A DNA stretch of 64,000 nucleotides from Ridgeia piscesae (Eukaryota; Annelida; Polychaeta; Sabellida; Siboglinidae): contig JAODUO010000424.1 of assembly GCA_025642075.2 (NCBI GenBank), forward strand, positions 230,001-294,000, in the 5' to 3' direction. The position numbers and the translations under genes are program-made. The notes below the pieces were generated by a model. It saw nothing but the letters and a program-made list of their open reading frames with translations, ran no database searches and had not been told where the DNA came from. Each line of letters starts with the position of its first letter. Within the stretch, counting starts at the first letter, position 1. Below, one piece after another: positions 53,057 to 64,000 of the stretch.

Positions 53057-53159
53057 TTACTTGTGTTCCTGTTCCGTGTGCACTCGTCTGTAAATGGTCT
53101 CGACCTTTCCTTCCGACATGGCTGCGTAGCGGGCGGCAGTGAACAGGAAGTCGCTGAGT
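53057..53159 (-). CDS. MMAB: MMAB last exon and stop
   Basis: Acceptor TTTCCCGACAG|A completes Arg, then [18 protein letters not shown] and [15 protein letters not shown], then TAA at 53,057-53,059. Confidence 0.95.
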
Positions 53160-56100
53160 CTGTCGGGAAACACATCAGGATCAATCACAACTGTTACTAC
53201 AGCAAGACGCTTGCACCATGAGCAGTTGTTAAGGCAACATGATCTCCTAAAATCTGTTTTTGTTATTTTTCACCTTAGCTTATTGAAATTTTAGGATAAC
53301 ATCATTTATATATAAAAACAATTTTACACATTTATTAAAAAAAAATTGTCCACCAGGTGGCGGTGTAGTCACCCCATAACTAAAATTTTGGTTGCTTCAC
53401 CGTGAAAACTGTACCTGGAAAATGGATTGACCAAATGTGTTCAAACTTAGCATATCAATAGAATATATAAAATAGCAGACTATGACAGATTGATTTTTTT
53501 GGTTACTTTACAAAAACAATTTATATGAATTTTTGAATCTTTGCTAATTTCCGTAAGTAAATTTCTCCATCAAAGTCATGATTTTACATGTAATCCAAAT
53601 AGGTTATCTAAAATATGAGACTGTCATAGTCTAGCAAATTATCTTGTGGAGAAATGCTGAAAATTTCAGAGGATTCTGTTGATAAATAACCGAGTACTAG
53701 CGAACAAGAGATTGCTCATCGACCAAAAAACACTTTACTGAGAAAACGGGCATTGAAGTTTCTCAACATTGCAATAACAAATTTCACAGGCAAAAATCGA
53801 ACTGCTGTTATAACAATTCATGCAATGCTTCTATAGTCGACTGTCTTTCCATTGATATATATTGTTCATCATTTGGTTTTGAGAAAATGTGGGTCACGCT
53901 CTCTGTACATCTGACGCACAGTTTTGGCCGCATCGTCAAATAGGCTGCTAACCACTGTCATGTTGGCAGCAGTGACAGCCTTCACGTGCCTCGAGTAGGA
54001 CTTGTGCTGCAGGGGCTCCATGTCCATGAAGCGGCACAGCTTGACGAGACCTGCATGGCCCACACCCATGTCCATGGTTGCGGCCACAGCCTGGCGGACG
54101 ACAACAAAAGGCACGTTGCCTGCTTTCTCCTCTTCGACTCGGTCGGATGACAGCGTCGAGTTCAACACTGCCCCACACGTAGTGCAATATGTCTCGAGCA
54201 GACACACAAGGCCGAGGCGACGGTCGATGGCACGGATCTTCAGTGTTGGCTCACTGCACTCGGTACATGCCAAGCCTCTCACCAGTGCTGACATCATGCA
54301 GCAGCGAACAAATGATGTCTCGATGGGGCGTTGACGTGGCTCAGCAGCACTGATGTGTTCCCGCAGTGGCAGTCCCTGTCTGTAGCCAAACTTTCGCTTG
54401 GTAGCCGAGATGGGGGTTGTGGCTGTAGATGCTGATGGCTGAGGGGGCTCCAACTCAGAATCAACCTGCATAGAAAATTATTTGTTAGTATATTGTATGT
54501 CTGACAACTAGCAAAAAAAAATTTAAAACTAACCGCTGGTCTAATGAACTGGACAATAATAACTGACATCAATATAACAAGCACAGGTTTTATATTTTGA
54601 CATTCACATTTCTGACAATAATATCAAATATTATCAATCAAACTATGTCACAATATATGTGATTATGTCTAACATTACAAGAATCCTTGTATAACATAAT
54701 CACATATACTAACGTATGTGGTATAGTATAAAAACATAGACATAATTGTCTGCAAAATGTAAACATTACAGTGCCACACAATCACAAAGTGTGACCTAAT
54801 AAATTAGCCTGGACCTAGCGTTATGGCATCTTTGAATACTGGTGTCAGGATAATATTCAGCCCTCGTTATCATAAGTTGGCAAGACATTAGTTGCCTGAA
54901 AATATTATGAATGATATCCTGATGCAAATGTTGATAGTTTATACGTACGTCAAGCTGAATTGGGTCAGCGCTGGGTCCAGGCACGGCGGCCACGGCGGGT
55001 GCGTCGGCACTCACTTCATCATCGCCTTCCTGCTTTTTCCGGATCACCGAACGTGCCAAACTCAACTGTCGGCGTCTAGACAGTAGTTTAGAACGAAACT
55101 GCCGCTTGGTTTTTCCGTATCTTCCAGACATTTTCGATAAAATGCAATACTACGCGCGAAGTGAAACAAGGCTAAAATGGCGAACTGCGAAGGAAAATTC
55201 CTTTGTGGCGGGGCTTTCCTGGCCGACAGCCAATCAGCGCGCTGAGCCTGGGGGATTCTCTGTCATTGACCAATCGTAGCGACGCTTTCTCGCCACAGGG
55301 GGGGCCTCTTCTAGGTCAAAATGCTCCAAATGTACCAAGGATTTTGCAGAACCATTGCTACCATGATGCACTGCGAAAGTGAAGCTACACGTGGATGTAT
55401 AATATGTTGGGGTGTGGGCAAATATGGCGGAGCATGCGGTCGTTGAAAATGCCGTATTTTTCTATCGTGGTTGCGTCAGATTATCACACTAAGACAATAG
55501 GCCTGTTATAAATGTTCGTTTTTATTGCACTTGGATGTTTTAGTATTATCTATAAAACACACATATCGATAGTTAGATAATAATAATATAGTAATATGAA
55601 GAAAAAAAAATTCAAAAAAATAAAAAATAAAAACTCGAAAAATCAGTATTTTTAGGAGAGCGTGTGGCCTTAAATGTACGAACTTCATGTTTGAGGGCAA
55701 CACACCTGATGGCGTGCTACTAATATGAATATATAAAAAAAATTATATTTAAATTTAGTTACTGTGTTGGTCGCATGGTGGCTCCACCCCAGTAACAATT
55801 TACCATGAACATGACCACGAGACATGGGCTATTCTTTAGAAGTTGAAAAAATAATGATGTCTCACACATCTGAGTGTTGTAATCCAAGTTAGGACACATA
55901 CTGGTGACACAGATAGATAGGCTCCAGCCATGCACAATATTATCATACAACAGCCTTCTTCCATAACAGGTGTTTTGTACTTTTAACATGCATTTTATTC
56001 CAAACCTCATCAAACGCTGCTTGTCCAAGACTACATTCCTTGAATTGTGAACAATATTACGACTTCAAAACGTTTGGTAAATGATTATCACCAGTTTACA

Positions 56101-57321
56101 AAAGCAACTTCTTATCAATTCGTTGCACTACTGAACACTTCTAAACACACATGTTCTTCCAGATAAAAAGAGACAAGTATAATCTAAATAACACACTACA
56201 GGATCAACAGCCATGTCACTGCTAAATAACACACTACAGGATCTACAGCCATGTCACTGCTAAATAACACACTACAGGATCTACAGCCATGTCACTGCTA
56301 AATAACACACTACAGGATCAACAGCCATGTCACTGCTAAATAACACAATACAGGATCTACAGCCATGTCACTGCTAAATAACACACTACAGGATCTACAG
56401 CCATGTCACTGCTAAATAACACACTACAGGATCTACAGCCATATTATTGCTAAATAACACACTACAGGAACTACAGCCATATCATTGTTAAATAACACAC
56501 CACATGTGTTGAAGCACAAACCTGTTGAGGTACTTGGCCGGTTCGTTGTCCATTTCTCCATCTCTCACCAAAGGCACCACCCTAAACCAACAAGACACAG
56601 TCACATGACAACCTGGTCTGGTTCTCATGTCTTTACCTTGAAAATTACTCGGAGGCAGACAGGTCTCACAGACATGCAGCATGCGTGTGTGTGCATGTGT
56701 GTCTGTGTGTGCATGCATGTGTCTGTATGTGCATGTGTGCATGCATGTGTATGTTGTGTGTATGTGTGTGCATGCATCCGTGTTTGTGTGTGTTTATGTG
56801 CATGTTTATGTGTGTGGTTTGTATGTGTGTGGTGTGTATGTGTGTGTGTGGTGTGTGTGTGTATGTGTGTGTGTGGTCATTTGTGTGTATGTGTGTTTGT
56901 ATGTGCACATGTGTGCATGCATGCAAGCATGTGTATATATAGTGTATATGTGTGTGTGTGTGTGTATGTGTGTACATGTGTGTATGTGCATGTGTATGTT
57001 TGTATTTTTAGGTGCATGTGTGTGTTTGTATGTGTGTATGTGTGTATGTGTGTGTATGTGTGTATGTGTGTGTGTATGTTTGTATGTGTGTGTGTGTATG
57101 TTTGTATGTGAGTATGTGTGTGTGTGTATGTTTGTATGTTTGTATGTGTGTATGTTTGTATGTTTGTATGTGTGTGTGTATGTTTGTATGTGTGTATGTG
57201 AGTATGTGTGTATGTGTGTGTGTGTGTGTGTGTGTATGTGTGTATGTGTGTATGTGTGTATGTTTGTATGTTTGTATGTGTGTGTATGTTTGTATGTGTG
57301 TATGTGAGTATGTGTGTATGT

Positions 57322-57363
<42 letters not shown>

Positions 57364-60300
57364 TTGTATGTGTGTGTGTATGTGTGTATGTGTGTGTGTA
57401 TGTGTGTGTGTGTATGTGTGTGTGTGTGTATGTGCGTATGTGTGTGTGTATGTGTGTGTGTGTGTGTATGTGTGTATGTGCATGTGTGTGTGTGTGCGTA
57501 TGTGTCTATGTGTGTGCTCCTGGAACTGTAATTTTTTGTGTTTACTTTGTTCATCAGATTCATGATAGAAATGTACTGAACTTGAATGGGGAAAGGGAGG
57601 AGGAAGGAAAGACACTGACGTTATGTGCAGGTATCAAGTGTGGATAAAGAAAGGGAGTGAGGGAGAAAAAGGGAGGGAGGATGTAGGAAAGGAGCAATAT
57701 ATGGAGAAGGGAGGCAACATGGGAGGAAGGGAGATAGAGAGAAAAGCAGGGAGACAGGGAAAGGCATGAGGTGATAAGGAACTATATGAAGTAATGCAAG
57801 GAGCAGAGGAGGGAGTGATGAAGGGAGGTGAGAATGAGCAAAAAGAGAGGGAATGGTAATGGAGGAAGGTGGGAGTGAAGGTGGAAGGGAGGGAGGGAGG
57901 GATAGAGGGAGGGGGGAGTGAAGGTGGAAGGGAGGGAGGGAGGGATAGAGGGAGGGGGGAGTGAAGGTGAGAGGGAAGGAGTGAAAGTGAGGTATTGTGT
58001 CTGTGAGAATTCACCTTCTCTCTGCACGTCGACAGATGGCCCTCGCGAGGTGCAGCGAGGCACTTGCTTTGCCTCCTGACTACAAACACCACCGCAGTCA
58101 AATGACAAACCAGTCAAAAATACCATAAAATAGCAATTTCAAGAGAGAAGTAAAAACTCAAATGCACCATTCACATAGCAAGCAGTGTTCTTGCATATTA
58201 ATATAATGTTGTTGACCAATCGAGTGAAGTACGTGGTCTTGTGGGAGTTGAGATATACATATGCAGATATTTTCTATCAAGTTCTTGCCATAGGGTGCTA
58301 CATATGTACTGACACATGGGGAGGTCTCTGTCTGCCATGGTTTGACAGTATATTTTATATATAAATAGGTTAACTTTAATTCTTTGTAATAAATTTAAAA
58401 CAATATTGATTGATAATAATACAAATGCAAGTTGGTGTGCATTAAAGCCGCCAACATTAAGCACATTTCGACATTTCCATATTCAAGACCAGACACAGTC
58501 GGCTTCCTGCTAATAATGATTCTGGATAATGAACAGACAACTTACTGCCAATAATGATTATGGGTAATGAACAGACAACTTCCTGCCAATAATGATTCTG
58601 GGTAATGAAAAGACAACTTCCTGCCAATAATGATTATGGGTAATGAACAGACAACTTCGTGCCAATAATGATTCTGGGTAATGAACAGACAACTTCCTGC
58701 CAATAATGATTATGGGTGATGAACAGACAACTTCCTGCTAATAATGATTCTGGGTAATGAACAGACAACTTCCTGCTAATAATGATTCTGGGTAATGAAC
58801 AGACAACTTCCTGCTAATACTGATTCTGGGTAATGAACAGACAACTTCCTGCCAATACTGATTCTGGGTAATGAAAAGACAACTTCCTGCTAATAATGAT
58901 TCTGGGTAATGAACAGACAACTTCTTGCCAATAATGATTCTGGGTAATGAACAGACAACTTCCTGCCAATACTGATTCTGGGTAATGAACAGACAACTTC
59001 TTGCTAATAATGATTCTGGGTAATGAACAGACAACTTCCTGCCAATAATGATTATGGGTGATGAACAGACAACTTCTTGCTAATAATGATTCTGGGTAAT
59101 GAACAGACAACTTCCTGCTAATAATGATTATGGGTAATGAACAAACAACTTCCTGCTAATAATGATTCTGGGTAATGAACAGACAACTTCCTGCCAATAA
59201 TGATTATGGGTGATGAACAGACAACTTCCTGCTAATAATGATTCTGGGTAATGAACAGACAACTTCTTGCTAATAATGATTCTGGGTAATGAACAGACAA
59301 CTTCCTGCTAATACTGATTCTGGGTAATGAACAGACAACTTCCTGCCAATACTGATTCTGGGTAATGAACAGACAACTTCCTGCTAATAATGATTATGGG
59401 TAATGAACAAACAACTTCCTGCTAATAATGATTCTGGGTAATGAACAGACAACTTCCTGCCAATAATGATTATGGGTGATGAACAGACAACTTCCTGCTA
59501 ATAATGATTCTGGGTAATGAACAGACAACTTCTTGCTAATAATGATTCTGGGTAATGAACAGACAACTTCCTGCCAATAATGATTATGGGTGATGAACAG
59601 ACAACTTCTTGCTAATAATGATTCTGGGTAATGAACAGACAACTTCTTGCTAATAATGATTATGGGTAATGAACAAACAACTTCCTGCTAATAATGATTC
59701 TGGGTAATGCACAGACAACTTCCTGCTAATAATGATTCTGGGTAATGCACAGACGTCCCCGCCTCAAGATGTGACTCACAGGAAGAATGAAGTTCTTGAG
59801 TGGAGTCAACTGGGCTGTGTACTCGTCTATCCAGTTCTCCAGGTCTGTCACATGGTCCGTGCTGAAGACTGTCCTCTCTGTCACCAAACACTCCATTCAC
59901 TGACCAATAATTTACAGTTTACAACGACATTTTCATAAGGGGTTGATCATAATTATCAACACGTTCAGAAGCGTACTAGATGTATCAATATACGAGTTGT
60001 TTTTCTTTTACCTACATAGTAATTAACATGTGTTGAAAATTATAAAAAGTATTTGAAAAGCATTAAAAAAGTATTTGAAATATTTTCCAATGTATTTGTA
60101 TTTAAATACATTTATATTTGAATCGCTCAAGAGTATTTGTATTTAAATACATTTCAATGTAGTTGACCACATGTCTGCCGTACACACAAAACAGTTTTCT
60201 TGACCACCAAAATGTTCACTAAAATGGTTGGTTCTTGTCACTAATACGTACCAACAATAGCAAGTGAGCAACAACATTCTGTAAGCACATGGAAGTCACC

Positions 60301-63300
60301 GACTCCCACCAGTGTACAACTTGAACACTTCGAAAATGTTTGATGATTATGAATGACCCCTAACCTTTCACTCCACACATCCTCTATACCACACACCCTC
60401 TCTATTCCACACAACCTCTACTCCATTCTCTATTCCACACAACCTCTACTACACCACGCAACCTCCCTATACCACACAACAGCTCTACACAACACAACCT
60501 CTCTACTACACACAAACACTATAGTCCACACAAACTCTCTACTACACACAACCTCTCTACACCACACAACATCTATATACCACACAACCTATCTACACCA
60601 CACAACCTCTCTACACCACACAACCTGTCTACACCACACAACCAGTCTACACCACAAAACCTCTCTACACCATACAACTTCTCTACTCCACACATCGATC
60701 ATACAACCTGTCCACTTTGCACCACCTCACATAGAATATTTTTATTTATTCAAACAACCTCTCTATTCCAACCTTTCTACCTCTCTACTCTGTTCACTTC
60801 TTAACGTGAGTTTTGTACATCACACAACCTGTCTATCTCTGACAAGACATATGATTTGCATAACCTCTCTATGCCACACAACCTTTCTACAACCTGTTCA
60901 CTCAGCACAACCTTAATTAGTTCTCAGTTTCTCTTTTATACAACATTATCTTGTGTTCATACAACCATTCTAATTTGCATGTTTCTACATTCTACCTCTC
61001 TACTCCACACAACCTCTCTACTCCATACAACCTCTCTACTCCATACAACCTCTCTAATCCACACAACCTCTCTACTTCCCAACAACCTCTCTACTACACA
61101 CCCCTCTACTCCACACAACTTACAACCCTCTCTACCCCAAAATGTCTACAAAAACCCTCTCTACTCCACACAACCTCTCTACTCCATACAACCTCTCTAC
61201 TCCATACAACCTCTCTAATCCACACCTCTCTACTCCATACAACCTCTACACAACACAACCTCTCTACTCCATACAACCTCTCCACACGACACAACCTCTC
61301 TACTCCACACAACCTCTCTACTTCACACAACCTCTCTACTCCACACAACCCTCTACTCCACACAACCTCTCTACTCCACACACCTCTCTACTCCACACAA
61401 CCTGTCTACACAAGACAACCTCTCTACTCCACACAACCTGTCTACTCCATACAACATCTCTACACCACACAACCTCTCTACACAACACAACCTCTCTACT
61501 CCACACAACCTCTCTACTCCACACAACCTCTCTACACCACACAACCTCTCTACACAACACAACCTCTCTACTCCACACAACCTCTCTACTCCACACAACC
61601 TCTCTACTCCACACAACCTCTCTACACAAGACAACCTCTCTACACCACACAACCTCTCTATTCCACACAACCTCTCTGTTTCATACGATATCTCTACTGC
61701 ACAAGTACTGTAAACTACTTCTGACATAACAAAGTGTACATTATTTGTCAAACTTCTTGTCACATGACTAGTTGTCACTTACTTAGGTGTGACTCGCGGG
61801 CTGTTGATTTTGGTGTAGCAATAGAAGCACCAACATCCATTAACACCGACTGCACCTGCACACATCAAACATCTTTAGACACATTGTAGAAATCTGCATT
61901 GTTTATGTTATTTTATCTTCACCTTGATGGTTGAGTTGCTTAACATGTAGTAATGGTTTTTGAGCACTGAACATACCTCTAAGAAACACAGACGTTTTTA
62001 ATGCAAATTTGGATGTTGTTTAATTTTTAAGTGTCACTCCAAATAGTGTTTATATTCTACGCCATGCACAAGTTAAATTATGTTTCAAAATGTTTGTTCA
62101 TTAAAACTAAAAATGCTAGAATATAATTTGTAATGTATAATGATATTATCTGTTAATATTATGTATTGTTCTGTGAAGCCTTTGTTTTTCTCTAAAGGTC
62201 CAAAATCAGGGTGTTTTCAAGATTGTACATATGTGACATGTGTAACATGAACATTTTGTTCTCTGGTTATACTAAGACTGTTTCATTTTTTCACACGCAG
62301 AATCAAAGTAATGTTGTTGAAAAGTGGTTGGGGGACGTATCTTCAAATTGTTTTTGATATGTGTCCAATCAGTTCTGCCAAATTGTGTCATTTTTCTAGA
62401 TTATCAAATCATAATTGAAATATCGCTCTGTCTTAAGATTAATTTACTGGTCATATTAGCAAAACACATTCTGACAACACGTCTCCATCAGATTCTGTTT
62501 TGGATGGATTTTCTATAAAAGAGTGAAACAGTCCCCAGATTTATCCATTGTTAGCTTTTCTCAGATTTGCTAAAATGTTCAGCCCACATTAACCAACATA
62601 GTTTATAGACTGTGGTAACATGAGAAATAGCAAGAGTACAAGTAGTTTCTGTGTAGGCTACAGTGGACACTGTGTGTTTGTGTACGTACTAGGGAGAGTC
62701 TCTCTGTAAGGTCCAGGCCTGCGTCATTACAGTGCTCCATCGCCAGACTGACAAACAAAAACGGAATCACGAGTTAATGGAATATACAGTTCAACTAAAC
62801 ACATGAACTGGAATTTAATGGAACATACCAATACCAAATTTATTATTATTATTATTATAAGTTATCAAGTGATTAATTCTTCTGATGTCAATATCCTAAT
62901 AATGTTCTAAATATAATGATTTGGTGACTGATGTAAGCTGCTATCAGACCTGCTGCATCGGCATATTACATTTAACTGTAGGGCATGCAGTGAAGGTTCT
63001 GTATATTAAGATCACTGTAACCATCTCCGAGTCTGATCCACTGTCAGCAGACCTCAATGTCTGAGAGTCATAACACTGCACAGTTGTTCGTCAATCTTTT
63101 ATTTAACTAAACAATCGAAAGTGTGCCTTTTACAAAGTAAATAACTTCTGTGGAAGCCAGTGATATAAATGAGTGCCATCATTAAACTATAAATTACTTG
63201 GGACACAAAACAGATTTGTTTGTGGACAAATTATAATTAAAAGGAATTATTTGAAAACTTTATAAATTATATGTAATTTACATACTCCAGTTTATATAAT

Positions 63301-63842
63301 AATTTCATGTAATTGTATGTGTTTATTAAATAAAAAATAAAAATAAAACAATTCCAATGAAACTTTCATTAGAATTGTGTTTTAATAATCATTAATAACC
63401 ATGCCATATATGGATAACACAGGCAGTTTGAGTCCAAACTAGAAATTATATGGGACACAAAAGGGATTCTTACATGAAATAGTTATATTTTAATAACAAA
63501 TGGTATACATTATGACGTTTTATATTCTCAAGGAATCCCTTTTTATTACAACTTGAGACAATAAAGAACCCCTTTCAATCAAATCTCATGGTGTTCCAAA
63601 ATATTTTGCCGTGTTTCAGTTTGGAACCAGAGTTGAATAAATCCATTGATCGAATAGCAACCATGAAAGAACAGCCTTAAACTAGACTTAGACAATTCTC
63701 AGCACTGCTGCTTCCTTGTCAGTCTACCAGTATATGCAGAAGTCTCACCCAAGGGCTGAGTTCAGTTCGTCCGTTGTCCCTTCAGCTTCGAAGACAACAT
63801 CATCCTTGGGCCTGCGTTCTCCAGTGAAGGTGGCTGATGTAC
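53057..63842 (-). CDS. MMAB: cob(I)alamin adenosyltransferase, mitochondrial (5' end beyond window)
   Basis: Seven exons, 63842-63749, 62747-62690, 61855-61783, 59877-59780, 58079-58015, 56581-56522 and 53159-53057, join in one frame with GT-AG borders and give the last 182 whole residues (human MMAB has 250). The enzyme moves the adenosyl group of ATP to cob(I)alamin, making adenosylcobalamin for mitochondrial methylmalonyl-CoA mutase. Diagnostic blocks are [10 protein letters not shown] (ATP binding), [68 protein letters not shown] with RRVVPLV (catalytic arginine/glutamate cluster, sites of human cblB mutations) and [14 protein letters not shown]. All key residues are present, so the gene is probably functional. 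The targeting peptide and the KTGDKG exon lie beyond 64,000. Exons are too short to stand out as open frames. Confidence 0.96.
53160..53868. other. last MMAB intron, unassigned part
   Basis: AT-rich with no coding signal. No continuation of the Mutator-like protein could be found here. Confidence 0.45.
53869..55131 (-). CDS. Mutator-like transposase N-terminal protein (two exons, truncated)
   Basis: The ATG at 55,131 opens a basic start ([38 protein letters not shown]). It splices at CTTGAC|GTACGT (exon 55131-54949) to TATGCAG|GTT (exon 54465-53869), phase 0, giving 259 residues. The second exon has a zinc-ribbon-like CTECSEP ... [11 protein letters not shown] pattern and [19 protein letters not shown], typical of the N-terminal part of the Mutator-like transposase domain widespread in arthropods and molluscs. 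The stop comes after [12 protein letters not shown], before the part expected to carry catalytic aspartates, so transposition activity is unlikely. The gene sits inside the last MMAB intron, on the same strand. It may be a relic or a co-opted fragment. Confidence 0.65.
55140..55460. promoter_or_regulatory. GC-rich, CCAAT-containing candidate promoter
   Basis: Immediately upstream of the Mutator-like ORF. It is richer in GC and CpG than its surroundings, with CCAAT words at about 55,230 and 55,269 (GCCAATCAG, ACCAATCG). The role is inferred from position only. Confidence 0.3.
55461..56185. other. MMAB intron, AT-rich
   Basis: No gene seen. An A-rich stretch lies at 55,595-55,650. Confidence 0.4.
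56186..56500. repeat. 38-bp minisatellite next to MMAB splice donor
   Basis: About eight units of CTAAATAACACACTACAGGA followed by TCTACAGCCATGTCACTG. The array runs to within about 21 nt of the 5' splice site of the exon at 56,522-56,581. Confidence 0.95.
56522..56581 (-). CDS. MMAB: MMAB exon with VVPLV block
   Basis: Acceptor TTGGTTTAG|G, then [19 protein letters not shown]. Donor AACAG|GTTTGT, about 21 nt from another 38-bp minisatellite. Confidence 0.94.
56681..57515. repeat. (TG)n/(TATG)n low-complexity tract
   Basis: Interspersed TG, TATG, TTTG and CATG words over more than 800 nt, beginning about 100 nt from the acceptor of the exon at 56,581. All open frames inside are artefacts. 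Confidence 0.96.
57640..57992. repeat. purine-rich GGGA minisatellite
   Basis: GGAGGGAGGGA runs. A unit of about 55 nt (GTGAAGGTGGAAGGGAGGGA and following bases) is repeated at about 57,870 and 57,917. The G-runs sit on the plus strand, so the MMAB pre-mRNA is C-rich here. The tract ends about 22 nt from the donor of the exon at 58,015. Confidence 0.9.
58015..58079 (-). CDS. MMAB: MMAB exon with catalytic CRRAER
   Basis: Acceptor TTTGTAG|TCA, then [20 protein letters not shown] and R. Donor AGAAG|GTGAAT leaves AG, completing Arg with the next exon. Confidence 0.95.
58500..59754. repeat. 38-bp minisatellite, about 33 units
   Basis: Unit AATGATTCTGGGTAATGAAC followed by AGACAACTTCCTGCTAAT, with a few alternating variants (TTC/TTA, CTGC/TTGC, TAAT/CAAT). 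Units are very similar to each other, implying recent expansion. It ends 25 nt from the 5' splice site of the exon at 59,780. Confidence 0.97.
59780..59877 (-). CDS. MMAB: MMAB exon with WIDEYTAQL block
   Basis: Acceptor GGTGACAG|AG, then [15 protein letters not shown] and [17 protein letters not shown]. Donor CCT|GTGAGT, 25 nt from a 38-bp minisatellite. Confidence 0.95.
59878..60355. other. MMAB intron, unique sequence
   Basis: No feature except loosely repeated AAGTATTTGAAA and TGTATTTAAATACATTT phrases at 60,045-60,165. Confidence 0.4.
60356..61690. repeat. 18-bp CT/CA-rich minisatellite
   Basis: Degenerate to nearly perfect units of CACAACCTCTCTACTCCA, sharpest at 60,990-61,680. About 70 units. 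The 90-260-codon open frames are products of the 18-bp period. Confidence 0.95.
61783..61855 (-). CDS. MMAB: MMAB exon with DVGASIATP block
   Basis: Acceptor GTGCAG|GTG, then [18 protein letters not shown] and ARESHL. Donor CTAA|GTAAGT. Confidence 0.95.
61856..62689. other. MMAB intron, unique sequence
   Basis: AT-rich with no further coding signal. Confidence 0.5.
62690..62747 (-). CDS. MMAB: MMAB exon, helix 2 region
   Basis: Acceptor TTTGTCAG|T, then [19 protein letters not shown], donor CTA|GTACGT. It corresponds to the less conserved segment before the IQ-LQDVG block of other MMAB proteins, and phase fits both sides. Confidence 0.88.
62748..63748. other. MMAB intron, unique sequence
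   Basis: AT-rich with a short (ATT)n stretch near 62,840. Nothing else was recognised. Confidence 0.5.
63749..63842 (-). CDS. MMAB: MMAB exon with ATP-binding motif
   Basis: Acceptor ATCACAG|GT, then [20 protein letters not shown] and [10 protein letters not shown]. Donor CTTGG|GTGAGA leaves two bases. The previous exon must end in one base of a Gly codon. Confidence 0.95.
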
Positions 63843-64000
63843 CTGTGATGTACAACCAGGTTAATTTGCTATCAATAATAAATGAAGGTATCCGTTCCAC
63901 TGTGATTAAGAGGTAATAAAATCCATCATTCAACAAAATCTTTTGTAAAAATGTCAAATGTTTTTTACCACAGAAGAACCCATATAACTGAGGACATTAT
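63843..64000. other. MMAB intron at window edge
   Basis: Intron sequence leading to the 5' exons outside the window. Confidence 0.6.

Noticed and set aside
58738..61778. ORFs with [13 protein letters not shown] or GVERLC repeats
   Set aside because: Direct consequences of the 38-bp and 18-bp minisatellites inside MMAB introns.

Overview
This window comes from a repeat-rich, AT-rich animal genome, most likely a marine invertebrate and plausibly a mollusc. That is an inference from spliced GT-AG genes, a secreted fibrinogen-related protein, several non-LTR retrotransposon families, hAT/pogo/Mutator-like DNA transposon remains and very dense microsatellites and minisatellites. No species can be named from sequence alone.

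Two multi-exon genes can be rebuilt exon by exon, both on the minus strand. The first (coding exons between 8,939 and 38,044) is complete. Six exons with compatible splice phases give a 341-residue secreted protein made of a signal peptide, a short coiled coil, one thrombospondin type 1 repeat (TSR) and a complete C-terminal fibrinogen-related domain (FReD). The second (53,057 to 63,842, continuing beyond the right edge) is MMAB, the mitochondrial cob(I)alamin adenosyltransferase. Seven exons here cover the protein from the conserved [10 protein letters not shown] motif to the stop codon.

Introns of the first gene hold a 33-bp minisatellite of about 98 units (11.1-14.3 kb), a 55-bp satellite of about 59 units (32.7-36.0 kb), long composite microsatellites and at least six pieces of LINE retrotransposons. 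Between the two genes (38-53 kb) lie a P2X7-like cysteine-rich domain remnant, a three-exon minus-strand gene fragment I do not recognise, a 2.28-kb hAT element with an 8-bp target-site duplication inside one of its introns, a pair of 33-bp inverted repeats 3.2 kb apart, and a plus-strand terminal-exon candidate that runs tail-to-tail with MMAB. A two-exon Mutator-like transposase N-terminal gene lies inside the last MMAB intron. A block of about 0.4 kb occurs almost identically at 1-448 and 51,188-51,601.

Four structural oddities stand out. First, the coiled-coil/TSR/FReD combination is unusual. Second, tandem repeats begin only 21-26 nt from the 5' splice site in four introns. Third, 36.1-36.7 kb looks like a blend of the 55-bp satellite and the following unique sequence, probably an assembly artefact. 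Fourth, the hAT copy is well preserved at its ends but decayed inside. Most long open frames in the window are artefacts of repeats whose period is a multiple of two or three bases.
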